A program made the position numbers and the translations under genes. The notes under the pieces are model-generated. The model was given only the letters and a program-made list of their open reading frames with translations, was not told the origin of the DNA and made no database searches. Below are positions 37,201-52,200 of a stretch of 64,000 nucleotides of DNA, piece after piece. Numbering within the stretch: the stretch's first letter is position 1; the number at the start of each line of letters is the position of its first letter. Source of the stretch: Epiperipatus broadwayi (Eukaryota; Onychophora; Udeonychophora; Euonychophora; Peripatidae); contig JAQFVV010006275.1 of assembly GCA_028023455.1 (NCBI GenBank), positions 500,001 to 564,000 on the forward strand. The letters run 5' to 3'.

Positions 37201-40200
37201 AATCATTTCCTGTATTGAATTTATTAAGAATATTATAATCTTGAAATATATATTTTCTGTTAGTCAAAATATATTCTAGTATTGTGATATCTTTATTTGA
37301 ATGCTTTTATGTCCATTTTTGTTTAGCAAATATATTTTTTTTATTTTTCTATAAACTCCACAAGTCTTTGCCTTCTCTCATTTTTATTACCACAATCAAA
37401 TTTATCCACAGTACTTTCATTGTTTAATCATTTACCAGCTCTAACATTAAAGTCTCCCAAGACATTTTTTAAAATGTTATGTGGCTGATTAAAGGTCTGT
37501 TCTACATCCATTTAAAAATTCACTACTTCTTTATCACAGTGAGAATTTGTTGGACATAAACATAAATGATCTGTATTTGGTATATCTTTCATTAAGTTGA
37601 AAAACTATTCTTGTCATTCTATCTGATACCTATCAATTTTCACAAAGATTTTCTTCCATTTTTTATTTATAATGAATCCTTTTCTACTTGTGCTTCCAAT
37701 ATTTGTATCTTCTTTACATTACAGGACATGTTTACTTTTTAAATTAATTGTCTCTTCACTTTTTCTTCTAACTTGATAAAGTCCAACAATGGGTCATTTA
37801 ATATTAAATAGTTCTTCCAATTTCTTTCAATCTTCCATTGCTTGAAACTGATATGCAATTATAAATAGCTAAATAAAAGATTGTCATCAAATAATAACCT
37901 AGGTTACAAACATGGAATTTTTAGCATTCTCTGCCTTCAACTGCGAACCACTGTCTTGGTCGTGACTTTACAGCCTCTTGGCAATAAGAGCCATAATTTA
38001 GTTTTGTCTGATATTTCAATGAAGAGCTATCATGTAACTGAGAAAAAGACTATGATGTTTCTTGATCTTAAACTCATAAATAAAACGCCAATAAACTCAC
38101 CACCCTGGATAATGCATGCTGTTGAATAGACCATTCATGTTTATATATTATATGAATAATCATATAGCAATTGCAATAACAAGAACCTATGGAATGGACA
38201 TTAGGAATTTGTTTCCTTTAAGATCTCAAAATGGGATCATAAGATCTCCTTTCAGTTAATAGCAAATTCTTTCTATAGCCACATAAGTAGATACCAAGAA
38301 ATACTGTTTCTCATAGTTATTTTGATTACATTGCACACATATGTTGTTTCAGATGTTCTTTATCAGATCTAGAAAAGTTTTGATTATATTATCAAAAGCT
38401 ATTAATACATCATAAATGTAATACAGTATTATAATGTTTTAAAAAATATTCAAAATATTTTTTTAAAATGATCATTAGAAATTTATTAATAGTAAATGTA
38501 TTATAACAAATAAAAATCAAATAAATTAACATGCCGTGTAATTCAATTATAAACTATATATGTTGAGACAAAATACTACTATGAAATAAATTTATGCAAT
38601 TTTTCTAAATCATATTATAAATTTAGCATAATCTGTGTTATTACAATAGGTATGTAATATAATGTAAGTGTAAACCAAATAAATTATTATTATTTAAAAA
38701 AATTTTGCACTAATACAAAATTATTCATAATATTTATTTTCATAATCACAGTATTCTAATAGTAATATTTTTGTTTATTTTTGAATACATATTAATTATG
38801 TAATTAAGTAAATATTTGTAAAAAGTTATTTATCAAGACAAACAATCAATGGCCACTAGATGGCAGTGCAAATCAGAGAAATTGCTTGGAGGAATGGGGA
38901 AAAAAATAATAAATGAAGCAAAGAAAAGAAAGGGACTGATAAAGAAATTAACAGTGTTTTCATATAATAAATGTGATAGCAAGAATTGTATGGAAGGGAG
39001 TGGCAGTAGCAGGGTTAACTTATAGTAATGTTGCGTTATGTATTAGTAAAGAGGTGTTAGATTACTTAGAAAAAGTACAAAGAGAAGCAGGAAGACATGC
39101 ATTAAATGCAAATGTGTGGATGGCAAAGGAGGCAATTCAATGAGAAATGGGATGGTCAGGTTTTTATATGAAAAATGCAAAAAGCAAAATGAAAATGTTT
39201 GGTAGATTGCAATTTATGGATAATAAGAATATAGCCAAAATAGTATTTAATTGGGTTACGAATAAAGGACAGGCAACAAGGTGGGTGAGAAAAATAATAT
39301 GGTATGCAGAAGATTTAGATAAAGACTTTATGTCAATATACTTGTACAAACGATGGAATGATTGTGTTAGGAGGATGGTTGAGTGTTATAGTGGCAAAGA
39401 CTGGGATAGAAGAATATAGATGTATTAATATAAAAATAGGGAGCTGGAGAGATGGAGAACTAGTACAGAGAGTAAAAAGAGCTTAAATATTTATAGAAGT
39501 AAACAGAATATTGGATGTGAGTTATTTTATAATAATAGCAGGAAAATTAGTTTACTTTTAAGACTTGAACAGGATTGCTAGCAACAAGAGAATATACACA
39601 TAAATGGAGAAATGTGGGTGATTTAGTCTGCAGGTTATGTAAGGAAGGCATGGAAAATATTAAGCATTTGCTAATAAAATGTAAATGCTTACAAGCAGAA
39701 AGGGTGCAAATAATGAAGTTGTGAAGAATAAATGAGTTATTGGTTTTAATGCTGAGGTTGGAAAAGGATAAAGGGAATCTAGATACAAAGACCATGAAGT
39801 GAGCAATGTTGAGGTTGTGGAAATGGGATAGAACAGAATAGAGAAGAATATGGGAAAAACTTCAGGTGGGGATGGGAAGTTGGCTAACAGGTTTTTCTTG
39901 GACATATTGGCTGAGAGATTCCTGACTTCGATAAAGGAGTAATCATATCACATCACAATAAGGTGGGTGAGAAAGGTAGAGTAGTATACAGAAGATTTGA
40001 ATAAAGACTTTATGTCAGTATACTTGTACAAATGATGGGATGACTGTGTTATGAAGATTGTTGAGTGTTATAGTGGCAAAGACTGGGATAGAAGAATAGA
40101 TGCATTAATAAAAAATAAGGAGCTGGAGAGATGGAGAACTATTATAGAGAGTAAAAAGAACTTAAATATATATATATAGAAGTGAACAGAATATTGGATG

Positions 40201-43200
40201 TGTTAATTTATGATAATAGCAGGGAAACTAGTTTACTATTTAAGGCTCGAACAGGATCACTAGCAACATGGGAATGTACACATAAATGGAGAAATGTGGG
40301 TGATTTAGTCTGCAGATTAGGTAAGGATGGCATGGAAAGTATTAGCCATTTGGTAATAGAATGTAAATGCTTGCAAGCAAAAAAGATACAAATAATGAAG
40401 TTGTGGGAGAAAAATATAGACTAAATGATTATACAGAAAGTGGGTTATTGGTCTTTATGCTGGAATTGGAAAAAGATAAGGTGGATCTAGGTATAAAGGC
40501 TATAAAGTGGGCAAAGATGATGATGTGGAAATGGGATAGAGTAGGATAGAGAAGAATATAGAAAAACTTAGGGTGGGGAATGAACAGGGAAGGGAGGGTG
40601 GCTAACATGTTTTTCTTGGTCATGTTGACTGAGAGGTTCCTGACTTCGATAAAGGAATAGCCACATCACATCACTGGGAGAAAGATTGGATATAATTTAT
40701 TCACTGTGTGTCGTTGATTGAAATGTCTTATAAAGAAAAGAAACAGTTGTAAATTGCACTTTTAGATCTATAAAAGGCTTAAGATAGATAAATAGGAATA
40801 TACTGTGGAGAATTTGGGGATAGAATTTTTTTTTAAGATAATTTTTGTAAATATCAATTGATATAGAATTAATGGAAGGTAAATGTGAAATTGTATTGAA
40901 ACAGCAATATTCATAATCACTTATTATTTTATTTCCAAGTGATCTAGAGGTTGAGAGAGAAAGATTAGAGATAGAGGTGTTGATTGCAATAGTTGAATGT
41001 AATAACCCTTTTTTCTGCAGATGATATGGAACTTTTTGTAAATAATATCAAAGATAAATTTGGTGAAGAAAAGTATAAAATCTTACTGTTTAATGGAAAG
41101 AGCAAAAGTGAAGAATAGAAAATAGAGATATTTGCCTTGAAGAAATGAAAGAGTATAAGTATTAAATATTTTGTTCAATAGAAAAAGGAATTATAAGGAT
41201 AGTTGGGAGTTAGACTTGAAAAAAAAAAGCAAAAATTAAATGGGAAGATTAAAAACTGGCATATTTTTCAAATAATAAATGTGAGATATGTAAATTGTGT
41301 GGAAAGGAGTAATGAAGTCTGCTTTGGTCAGAGAACTAAAGAAAAAAAAATTAGATTAAATGCAAAAAGAAGTATGCAGATGTACATTAGATGATAATTT
41401 GTGATCAACAAATAAGCTTTCAAGAGAAAATGGAGTGGATTTCTTTTTTACTAATGGAAAAGTAAATTAAAAATATTTGGAAAGTTATTATATAAATGAA
41501 AATAGATTAGTAAAAATAGTGTTTAATTGTATTATGTTTATTTCAGTGCATATATATATTGAACCGGGTCTGAAAAGGAAGCATTGTTTACTTAGGTTTA
41601 ATTAATAACTATGGGAACAGACCGGTTCTTCAAGCAGAGGGGAGAATGCCATTGATAGCATAGCCATCAATGATACCCATGGTCAAATCGAGCTTTGCAA
41701 AGCATAACAGAATCACCTTTCCTGACCATGGCTCACCTCAACTGCTGGATTCAAACTCCTGCCTTCCAAAGCATTTTATTTGTTTTGAGAATCCAACCAT
41801 AGATTATCCCTTGGACGACAGGCACACAATCCAGCACTTGAAATATCCCATGATTAGCTCACACGCTGTCTCAGAGTCCAGCACATTTAACTTAACACAT
41901 AAAAATAACTAAACTCAAAATAAACCAAATAATATTTAAGCAAACATTAATATTTATTTCCGCCCACCCATATCTAATATAATACAAAATAACACAATAT
42001 AATATTTTGCATAAAAATATAAATGATTACTTTCAGGCTAAAATTATAATAGTCCTTCATTAATTAAAGTTCATTTACAATAAATATAAAATGCCTAGAG
42101 ACCGTTATTTAAAGTAACTTTACCTAGATTTTCATGATTGTCAGTTTCCAACCAGTTGGCTTTCCATCGATGGCTTCATGGTTTTCCTTTCAGGTTTCTG
42201 TCAAACAATGGGAGAGAGAGAGAGAGAGTATGTGGCAGCTTCTTTACAATCTCCGCATTGGTTCCAGATATTGATTCAGGTGGGATAGTTGATGGCTGAG
42301 AGCTTGGGACATGAAGCCCTGTCGGACACTCCTATGGCTTATGCGGCTTCTCCATTTAATGTTGATTGCAGCAGTATAATGATCGTCTTACTACTGCCTT
42401 TACAGTTTCTGAATATTTGGATCCCTGTTTTGAATTCTGTCTGAATCAACAATAGCATGAAGACGGGACTAGTTCAATCACAAAATGAAAGCCAGAATTA
42501 TTCAATCACAAAATATGGTCTAGACTATTCTATCACAAAATGAAGAGTGGAATAATTAATTCATTAACAAAATGCAAACCAGACTAAAGAATAATAACCA
42601 AGATGTAACTTTTATACTTTTTTCTCTCCCATTGTTTATTTCCTTATCATATTTTTAATTTTGATCGCAACTTGAAATATGCCTATTAATTAATTATTTT
42701 TACATTTGCTTTAATCTAATCTTTTGCTTAGATAAATCGGAACGGTTTAATTAGCCACTGTACGTTTGGTGGTGCTGTTTCTGTTCAAAAACACAGAAAT
42801 ATGGCGTTTACGCAGCCGAACGTATGGCGTATAGAACAGTTCTGTTCATATTAGCTGTTAGTAGACCTAGATGGCATTGCACACAAATTTTATGGCCCAC
42901 TGATGTGCTTTGCGAAACTATGCAAACAGTGCACATTTCATAAACACTACTGTATGATGTGAAGGTGTATGTAATTCAACTGGCCATAACTTTTAATGTG
43001 GATTCGAAGCAATGATCTTACACCCTAGCTGGCATACTATTACATACTAATAATTGTAAGCCCATCTCCGTGTTTCCCTACACAGCTTGGAAGGTGAAAA
43101 GAATTGCAAAAGGGTATGGCCAAACACCATTTTCCAGAAGTCATGCGGATAGGCATGTTTTTGCTAGAAGAACTACAAGACAGAATAATGCATCTTTTGG

Positions 43201-46200
43201 CCGATCCAACCAAAGGATCAGCAAAACCATCACACACACACACCCTGCATATTCCAGCGCTATGCGTTAAAATTTAATTTGGGCTGATTAGTTTGTTAAT
43301 CAAGCGTTTGTTTTTTTTTAATTTGTTTAAACATTTAATTTACTATTAGAAGAATAATGTACATTTTTAAATAAAAAGAAAAGTGTTTTGTTTTGTTCTG
43401 GCCTGGAACATATTAAAACGTTTTTGCACAGAAACAGCGCCACCAAGTAATGTACAGTCGCTAATTAAAGAGTACGTTCTACTATCTTTTTTATGGGATA
43501 GTTTACATGTTTTTCTTTTAATTAATTTAATCAGCATCTTTTAAATTAATTACATTTTCAAAAGTTTTCTTTTACAGACAAATTTTATTTTAACTTTCTA
43601 TATTTACTTATTTTAAAAAGGAGAGAATTTTAAATCTTTCTCTATCCTCTTCTCTTTAAAAATTCTTTTTTTTTTCTTTTACAAAGTTGCGTTTTAAAAT
43701 TTACTTCAAAAATATATTTTTCTTTCTATTTTAAAAGAGAAATATGACATAATACTTTATTTTTACAAGTTTGCATTTTAAAATCTATTTCTTAAATACT
43801 TATTTCTTCAACTATTTTCGTTTTTATTAATAATTTAATTATTTATTTATTAATATATTTCTTGTTTACTATTTCCTTTGTTTGGTCTATTTATTCAGTG
43901 ATCAACTTCAGGATGTTTGTCCATATATATAATAATTACTGAAAGGATTATATATGTAGTAATTAATGATTACCATATATATAAATAAGTCAACATTTAA
44001 AAATATTAAAATATAAAAATAAATCATTTCAAAGAATGTTTTAATAACAGAACACTGCAAAAATGCATCTTGAAAAATAATATAACATGTATATATATAA
44101 TAAATACTTTATAAATGACATTTACTTTTAATGTTTTGTGAAAATAAATTATATTACATGAAGAGTAATAAAAAGCATAATTTCTATAATATAGTTTTTT
44201 TCTACAAAATTTTAAAAGTAAATGCTGCTTATAAATTATATATTAATTAAAAACCAATCAACATTTATACAATCCCAATATCAATAACAATCAACAATTT
44301 CAACTATTATCAAGGCAACTTCCTTTTACCAATAAAAGTGGAGTCCCTATATTATACAATAGGCTATGAACAATAACATTCTCATGTCAAGAATAGAAAA
44401 GATTCACCTATTCTTTAAACTTTTGATGTTTATAAGCTTACCCCTACCAGCATCAATGGGAATTTAGAGTAAATTTAATATATCATTCAGATGAAAACAT
44501 GGCATTAGTAATTATTAAATTAAATCAGTCTTATTTTTAATAATATTGTTTTAATAATTAAGCAAAGTTAATAGTAGTAAGCATTAAATTAGCATAGCTC
44601 AATATTTATGTAGTTAAAAGTGAATTTCAATCTTCAGTCTTGTAATTATATTTTATTGAGTGCACAGGAAGTATATGTAAATACTTAAACAGGCTTTAAC
44701 CTGTAACGAATGTGCCTTAAAATTTTTAATAGTCAAGCAATATTATTTTGCCGATAGAAGGACCTCACAAACCATGACACAAGATAGCGACTTTTATAAA
44801 AATAACAGCAGCCGTCTTGCCTTTAACCTAAATTTCTACTTATATAGTCCAATCTGAAGCATCCTGATTTGGGAGTGTGAAGTTGTTCTTTTCACTGTTT
44901 AAGTCCACTATTTCCTTTACTAATTAACCTTCGTGAAATCTTGCAATTTACAGCGAGTTAATGTTGCAAAATCTAGAAACTATTGTAGAGTTGTAATTGT
45001 ATAATTGATTATTAATTTAATAATTATGAATATCATGTTTTCATCTGATTCAAATTCTCTTGAAATTTCAATTAATATTGGAAAGGATAAGAATAGGTAA
45101 ATTTATTCTATTTTTGACCCTTGTTATCAGAGTGTAATTTATTTATAGACTGAATAGAAGAGTGGTTTGCCCTATTAATTACATATATATTGAGCTTTCC
45201 TAAGTTAATTTTTATATTATACAATACTTAAATCAAATATATATGCTTTTAAATTTTAGGATGTCTTCACATGAAAATTTATGTGATGAAGAAACTGAAC
45301 AAGTGTGTAAACCTAAAAATGAAATTATTCATAACAATCTCTCATTGATAGATATATCAGAAGAAAAGGAAATATCAACAAAAAAACAATCACTAGTAGA
45401 AGATAACATTTGTTCATCAGAAAAAGTATCAGATTCAGGAACAAAAGAAAAAAAATTTTTTTTTGATGGGCTTCAAAAACCAGTAAGTTTAGATTTAAAT
45501 CAAAAGCCTTTGAAGAGAAAAGTTACATGGAAAAATGAAGAAAATACATCACAAGAGGAAGAAGAATTAATTGAATCAGAAATTAATGATGATCTTACAT
45601 TTCGAATAACATTCAAGCACTCGCCTTCTCATAAAGATATTGAACAGGTAAGAAAAAAAATTGTACTTTTCGTATACGTTTATTGAGAGAAATATACATA
45701 TAACAGTTCATCAATTTTGTGCATAGTATTTGTTAATTTTTTTTTTACAGTAAAGTAAATTATGAAAATTGTGAAGAAACAAAATGGGGAATGAGTACTT
45801 ATTATTTTAAAAATATTTATTTAAAATAAAGATATTTTATTAATCCAAAATTTTAATGAAAATTGTCTTTCCGGGGGGGATTTTTAATGAAAATTTGTCT
45901 TTCAATTGTCATTCTATTATCATCTCTTTTAGCAATATGGTCAACCCAGTTCCATTTCAGTCTTAATTCTTTCAATGATGTCAGTGATATCTGTTTGTTA
46001 TCTTACAATATATTCACTTCTGATCCCTTCTTCTTATTCTCAACATATGTCTCTAACTTTGTTGAGTGATACTGAAATTTGTGTATTGCTTTTCTGTTAA
46101 TTAACCAAGTTTCTAATCCTTATGTAAAGACTGGTAACACATCTAGTAAAGACATTAATTTTCAAACACATAAGCATATATTTTTTTAATATTAAGTTAT

Positions 46201-49200
46201 TTTTTATCAAAAGCATTCCAAGTTTAAATCTGTGATTAATTTCATTCATTGTGTTTCCATTTGCATTAATAATCTGAACAGAGCATTTGTAATCATTAAC
46301 TTGCTTTAATTTGTGATTATCCCTTTTAATTTTCTTATTCCATGAAAATCTATTAAATATTATTTTAATTTTGTTTTTAATTCTATTTGCTTACTTTCAT
46401 TTGATAACACTTGCAACATTTTTTGACTCTTCTAAAACATAGTTTGGCAAAGCAACCATATTATCTGAAAAGTCTAGCTGACTTACATAATCTCATGTAT
46501 TTTTATTTCTTTAATTTTCCAATTTGCTTTATAGAATAAATATTTTAAAACTATATGGAATCGCTCTGTCATACATCTTTGTCATTGTTAATGACTCCAT
46601 ACAATCTTAATCACTGTTGTTTTATTTTGATAAATATTCTTTAGAATATGATTGCCAACAGGTTTAGCCTTCATCAAAAATAATCTTAATGGTCCAAAGC
46701 ATTACCAGCAGAATTTTTTTTTAACATCAAATGCCTTTTTATAATCAACAAATCCAAAGCCTATTAGCAATTCATATTCATTGATACTTTCTATAATTTC
46801 TCTCAGTACTTGGATGTAATAAGTTGTGCTATATATCATGATACTCCAGTTCTATAATATATTTGGTAATATTTGCAAATTTAAATTCTTATTGAAATAA
46901 CAGTTTGTTTATATATATATATTTGATGGTAGACAAATTTCATTAGAAATGTAATTTTTTAAAAATCTTGTTTTTTTTGTTTTTTTTTTGTAAAATGAGT
47001 ATAAACTTATTTAAAAATCTTTTATCAAAGTGTTTAAAATTGTTATATTTTTATTATTTTAATTGAAAAAGAAATAAAGAAGTAAGATATGTTTTTGATT
47101 GTTTGCTTGTATGCTTTATAAAAAGAAACATAAAGATCATTGTTTCATGTGTTAATGCAGTGTTCGATTTAAAACTGTACAAGTAGGTTTTATTTATTAT
47201 TAATGTCATCTTCAAAACATGTTTTTACTTTTGTTAATTAGAAAATCTTGTGATAAAAAATTAATTTACTTATTTCAAATTTTCTAAGTGGATATAATTA
47301 AAGAATGATGCCAAATCTGTTATTTTAACAATTGTTTTCTTATTGATTTGTTTTGTTTTTAATTAGTCATTATTTAAAGCACTTTCAGATTGAAAAGTTA
47401 AAGGAAACTTTCAAGATAATTGTTTTAAGAGAATTCTTATCAGAATTTTTTTTAACGTTGGCTTATGAAATATATTTTAGCAAAGGTAACCAGCTAAAAA
47501 TATTTTGAACCATCTACTTATTATTCTAGTCAAAGAACCCATCAAGGAAAAGCCTCAACTCATCTTCAAATAACTATTTCTGTAGAAATTTTATTTCCAG
47601 CATAGAGAAAACTGTTTGATAAGTAATAATTTCAAAACTCAAAGGATTTTCTATTACTATGAATAGCAAATTGGAACTTCCATATATTATTTTAAAAATT
47701 CTACACTGCTATCAATTAATTAAAGAAAACAGTGAAGTTTCTTTTTGTTAAAGTACTTTAATAAAGAATGCCTGATGAAAACATGGTAAAAATAAGTGGT
47801 TATAATTTTTTTTTTTTTTAAAAAAAAATATCAATTTTATTTCCTTTAATAATTTTAAATAATAAATCAAGCATATTTATTCGACCTGACAAACACACAC
47901 ACACATATATATATATTTGTAAAATAACATTTTAAAATTTTGATTAATTTTACGAATTAGTAGAAACATTGAATTCAATAATGTAGATATATTATATATA
48001 TATTTCAAACCTATCAGCGAAATATTTTTGTTATTTAAAATGCAGTCATCATTTTTGGTGTGATTTAATATTCCCTCTATGTATGTGTGCAGTTATTTTG
48101 GACTGGTATTTTTATAAGCTAAAAGAAGTCTTATTTTTCAACTGATTTCTGTACTCTGATTTTGAGGAATGTAAAAATGTGTAACATTTAGTTGCTGAAT
48201 CTATCTAAAGGGTAAATGGTTTCTCAAAAATGTAAATATTCCATTATATTTTTGGCAGTCCAGTGTGAAGCTGCATGCCAAAAGCATCCTGCATTCTGTA
48301 TAATGATAAATATGTTTATTGCTGAACATGAGATATTATTATAATTATTCATCTCATACTACACTTGCATTCTGTTGTAATGTATACACATATATAGTAG
48401 CAAAAGGCGTTTTCGTTTGACTGAAAAGAACATTTTGATTTCCCTCTGAACACTTGAGTAAACAAAGTATAATAAATTGCTAATGCTTAATTCATATATT
48501 CTTACCATTGCAGTTGTTATTAGGATGATGAATTCATTATAGTAAAAGAACATGGATGGGTTGCTCACTATCATGCATCAGCCAAAGTAATAAGTTTGTT
48601 GTCTTATTCTGAATTTAAAACTAAGAAAATATTATGATCTTTATTCTCAAATCCTTATTTAATTGAGAAATCATTTGTGCATGTGTGTGTTTTTGGCAGC
48701 ATTTGTATGCTAATATGCATTTTTATATTTATAATTATAATAGATAAAAATAAATCATGATCTTCGTAGTTGAGAAGCCAGTCACCATCCATGGTAGCAG
48801 TAGATGACTTAATGCAATAAATATTAAGAATCATTGAATTAAGATATAGATATCATTTGACAATAACTGTTTTCATGATTGTCAGCAACCGTAGATTGTC
48901 AAAAAACCTTATATGATCCCAGCTTTCACAATGCTGCCATCTAGTATCTATGGATTATTCAAGTTTATAATAGACAGGTAGCAGTGGAAGAGAATAAAAA
49001 GAGTTTACAATTGTGATTTCTTTGAAATGAACAAGGTTTGCATGAATTCAAAGAAGAATGATCTAGAATTAAATAGAACATGGCTTAACTTTAAAAAATT
49101 AGAAAGCTCAAGAGACAATTTGGAAAGAATAATGCACTTCTTGATAAAATCGCTGATATTAGAAATACAAGTGGAGTAATTTTCATTATTAATAAAAGAT

Positions 49201-52200
49201 GGAAGAAAAACATTGTTGGCAGTGCGTTTTTGCTCCAACAAATTCTCACTCTGATGAATATAATATTTCTTTAGTTGTACTGAAAATGTTATAGAAGATT
49301 TTAATGTAAAAATGGAAAATAATTGGAAAGATAAAAGTAGTGAGGATAAATTTAGAAATGGATAAAGAAATATAAAAAGGACATAGATTTATGGGAAAAG
49401 AAAAACTAAACATGTTTGTTTTTTTTTTAAAAAAAAAGTCTAAGCAAGGAATTGACACTCAGCGTCTATATTTTTATTAACAAAAAACGTGAATTTCAAG
49501 ACTATATATAATGTACTTAATAGATTCAACATAAGAGATGATCATTAATTAGTAACACTTTTAATAAAAATTAAAAAAATACTATAGTGAATTTAAGCTA
49601 GAATTTACATATTGTTCTAAAATATTATTAGTCCAATGATATCTCAGACTTGAAAGAAATCAATAAGAAAATGATTTGTATTTAACTAACTACATGAAAA
49701 GCGAAGTGATAAACAATTTATAAAGGAAAGAATATGAAAATTTTTAAAAATAATTTTTTAGAAGAATTAAATATTTATAATTCTGTAAAATAATGTAGAA
49801 ATGAGTTAATGATGACATAGGGAAGTATAACTTTGAAATGGCAAGAAAAATGTGAACTCTTGGAGAAGACATTTCACTTAGAGATCAGTTTTAAAATATG
49901 TTTTAAGACTTATTTTGTACAAAGTTTAAAAGGTTACATTCTCATTCTGAGAAGTCATTGAAATCAAAATTATTGTCCAAAATTTTTATTACCTTTATGA
50001 AGTAAGAAATTCTGTAAATTAAATTATTATAAAACAAAACTTAACACTTTAATTGTATTAAAAAATATAAGATCTATAGCAACATGAGTAATTTCAAATG
50101 AAAGGGGAAAAAAAACCTGAAACGATCAACTTTATTGATTTTAGTCTTGTTAAGAATGAATAAAATATTTATTTCCTGTATACGTTTCATCAAAAATGAT
50201 TAAAAAATATAATGGCAGGGAATTTACTTGTACTGTTACTTAATCAGAATTTTTTTTTTGTTGCTTTTTTGGTAAATTTCCATAACTCCTGTATGATGTG
50301 AAAAAACTTTTTTAAGTTCATTTCCATAGCCTCCAATATGCCTTCTACTTGTCTCATAAATGAATTGATTTTCCTTTTAGAAATATAGTATAGAATGAGA
50401 ATGATAATTAGATGTGACATTTGATTCAGATATGGAATTCATTTATAATAAATAAAAAGTGCAACATTTTTACATAGTTATACCAGAAGAAAAGTCCATA
50501 CTCATGAGATGAGTTAGAAAGAACCATGAACTGACTGCAAAGAATAAGGTACATGCAATGCAGATGAAATTATTATATTTAACTTTTTTAAAAAAAATTA
50601 AATAAATTCAATTTTTTTTTTTTTCCTCTAATGTTGTTACAGAATTAGCCAATGGTCTCATTACACAATATTTCATAATGCTAATATTTTTCAGTACTTG
50701 ATTGGAATTAAGATCTCAAAATGTAGTCAGTAGTAAAAAATGTGATTTTAAGAAGGAAAAAAATTTAACTTATTAGGATAAAAACAATGTAAAGATTACT
50801 TGTGATATGTGCAAAGGTTTTTGTTTAACATAATAATTAACATGTATAAAAATGTCATAAGGCTCTGAAGATGGAGATAAAGTCTTTTACTAGATATTAC
50901 AGAAGCATCCTAGAATAATATATTATGTCACTACACACTTTAAAATATTAAGGACATCTGTACGTTATAATTAATGATTATAATCTTATAAAATACATAA
51001 ATTAGCACTGTATTATATTAATAAAATAAATTTCTACTGAATTTATCCTTCTGGTAATATGGTTTAATAGTGTTTTTGCACTATGTAAATTTTGTTTTGC
51101 ACTTAAGTTTTTCCCTAATATTCGTATTTGTTGGTTATTCGCATTAAGTGATGACTTGAATTTTAAATATCTTAGTGCAAAAGATTTAATGTCTTGCAGT
51201 AAATGTGCTGATTGACTGAGCATTTAATTTTATTTTTATTTATATAATCATAATATTGTGAATTTTTAACCTCACTTAATTGTAATATATTTAGTTCTAA
51301 ACAAAAGCAAAACTCCCCATACAGTAGTGCCACCCTGTGCCAAACAGAGTAATCAATGGATGCCAGAAGACTTGTGCATAAAATCCCTATCTAGTGCCTA
51401 CTCATCCAATATCCCCAGACTAGTTTCTGGCTTATGGCTTCTCACTGATGATGGCCACAAGCCAGAAACTAGTCTGGGGATATTGGATGAGTAGGCACTA
51501 GGGATTTTATGCACAAGCCTTCTGGCATCCATTGATTACTCTGTTTGGCACAGGGTGGCACTACTGTATGGGGAGTTTTGCCTTTGTTTACAACAAATTA
51601 TGTGCTAGTATAGAGATGGTGATCATGTGATATTTAGTTCTCCAAAATAATAATGCTTGAATTTTAAATTAATTGTAAAATCAAATTTATTTAAAATTGT
51701 ATTCAATTCCATTTCTTATTTTGTAAATAGAGTACTTTTTTTAGTAGAAAATGCTTACAATTTTAATTTTATTTAACTTTTTATTAACATGAACATAAAT
51801 TAAAAGTTCAATATTTTCTAAACAGGATTAATTTCAACAATTAAATGCTTTAATTTATGAATAATAAACCTTTAATTCAAATGCAAACTTTATATTATTT
51901 AATTCATGTTTAAAATTTTAGTCATAATTTATTGTTATATTCTACACTTTAAAAAAACTGATATCCAAGATCTTTAAATAGTTTTTACAATGTTTATGCA
52001 TATATCTTCAATGATTAATTGATTAATAGTATTATTAGAGAAGAATATAATATATTTAACAATTATGCAAAAATCCTATTAATATAATAAAACCAAATTA
52101 CATATTAATGAAAACAATATGATAAATTTAAAAGTACTTAAGATGTTATATTCTTATGAAAACCCAAATGTTTTATAAAAATCGTTAATATTTAAATAAA

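Noticed and set aside
39164-39905. Minus-strand Leu/Ser/Phe-rich readings
   Set aside because: Shadows of the LINE-A coding strand.
43040-43270. Overlapping readings inside the TTAA element
   Set aside because: Too short for a transposase, no DDD motif, and both strands are open to a similar extent.
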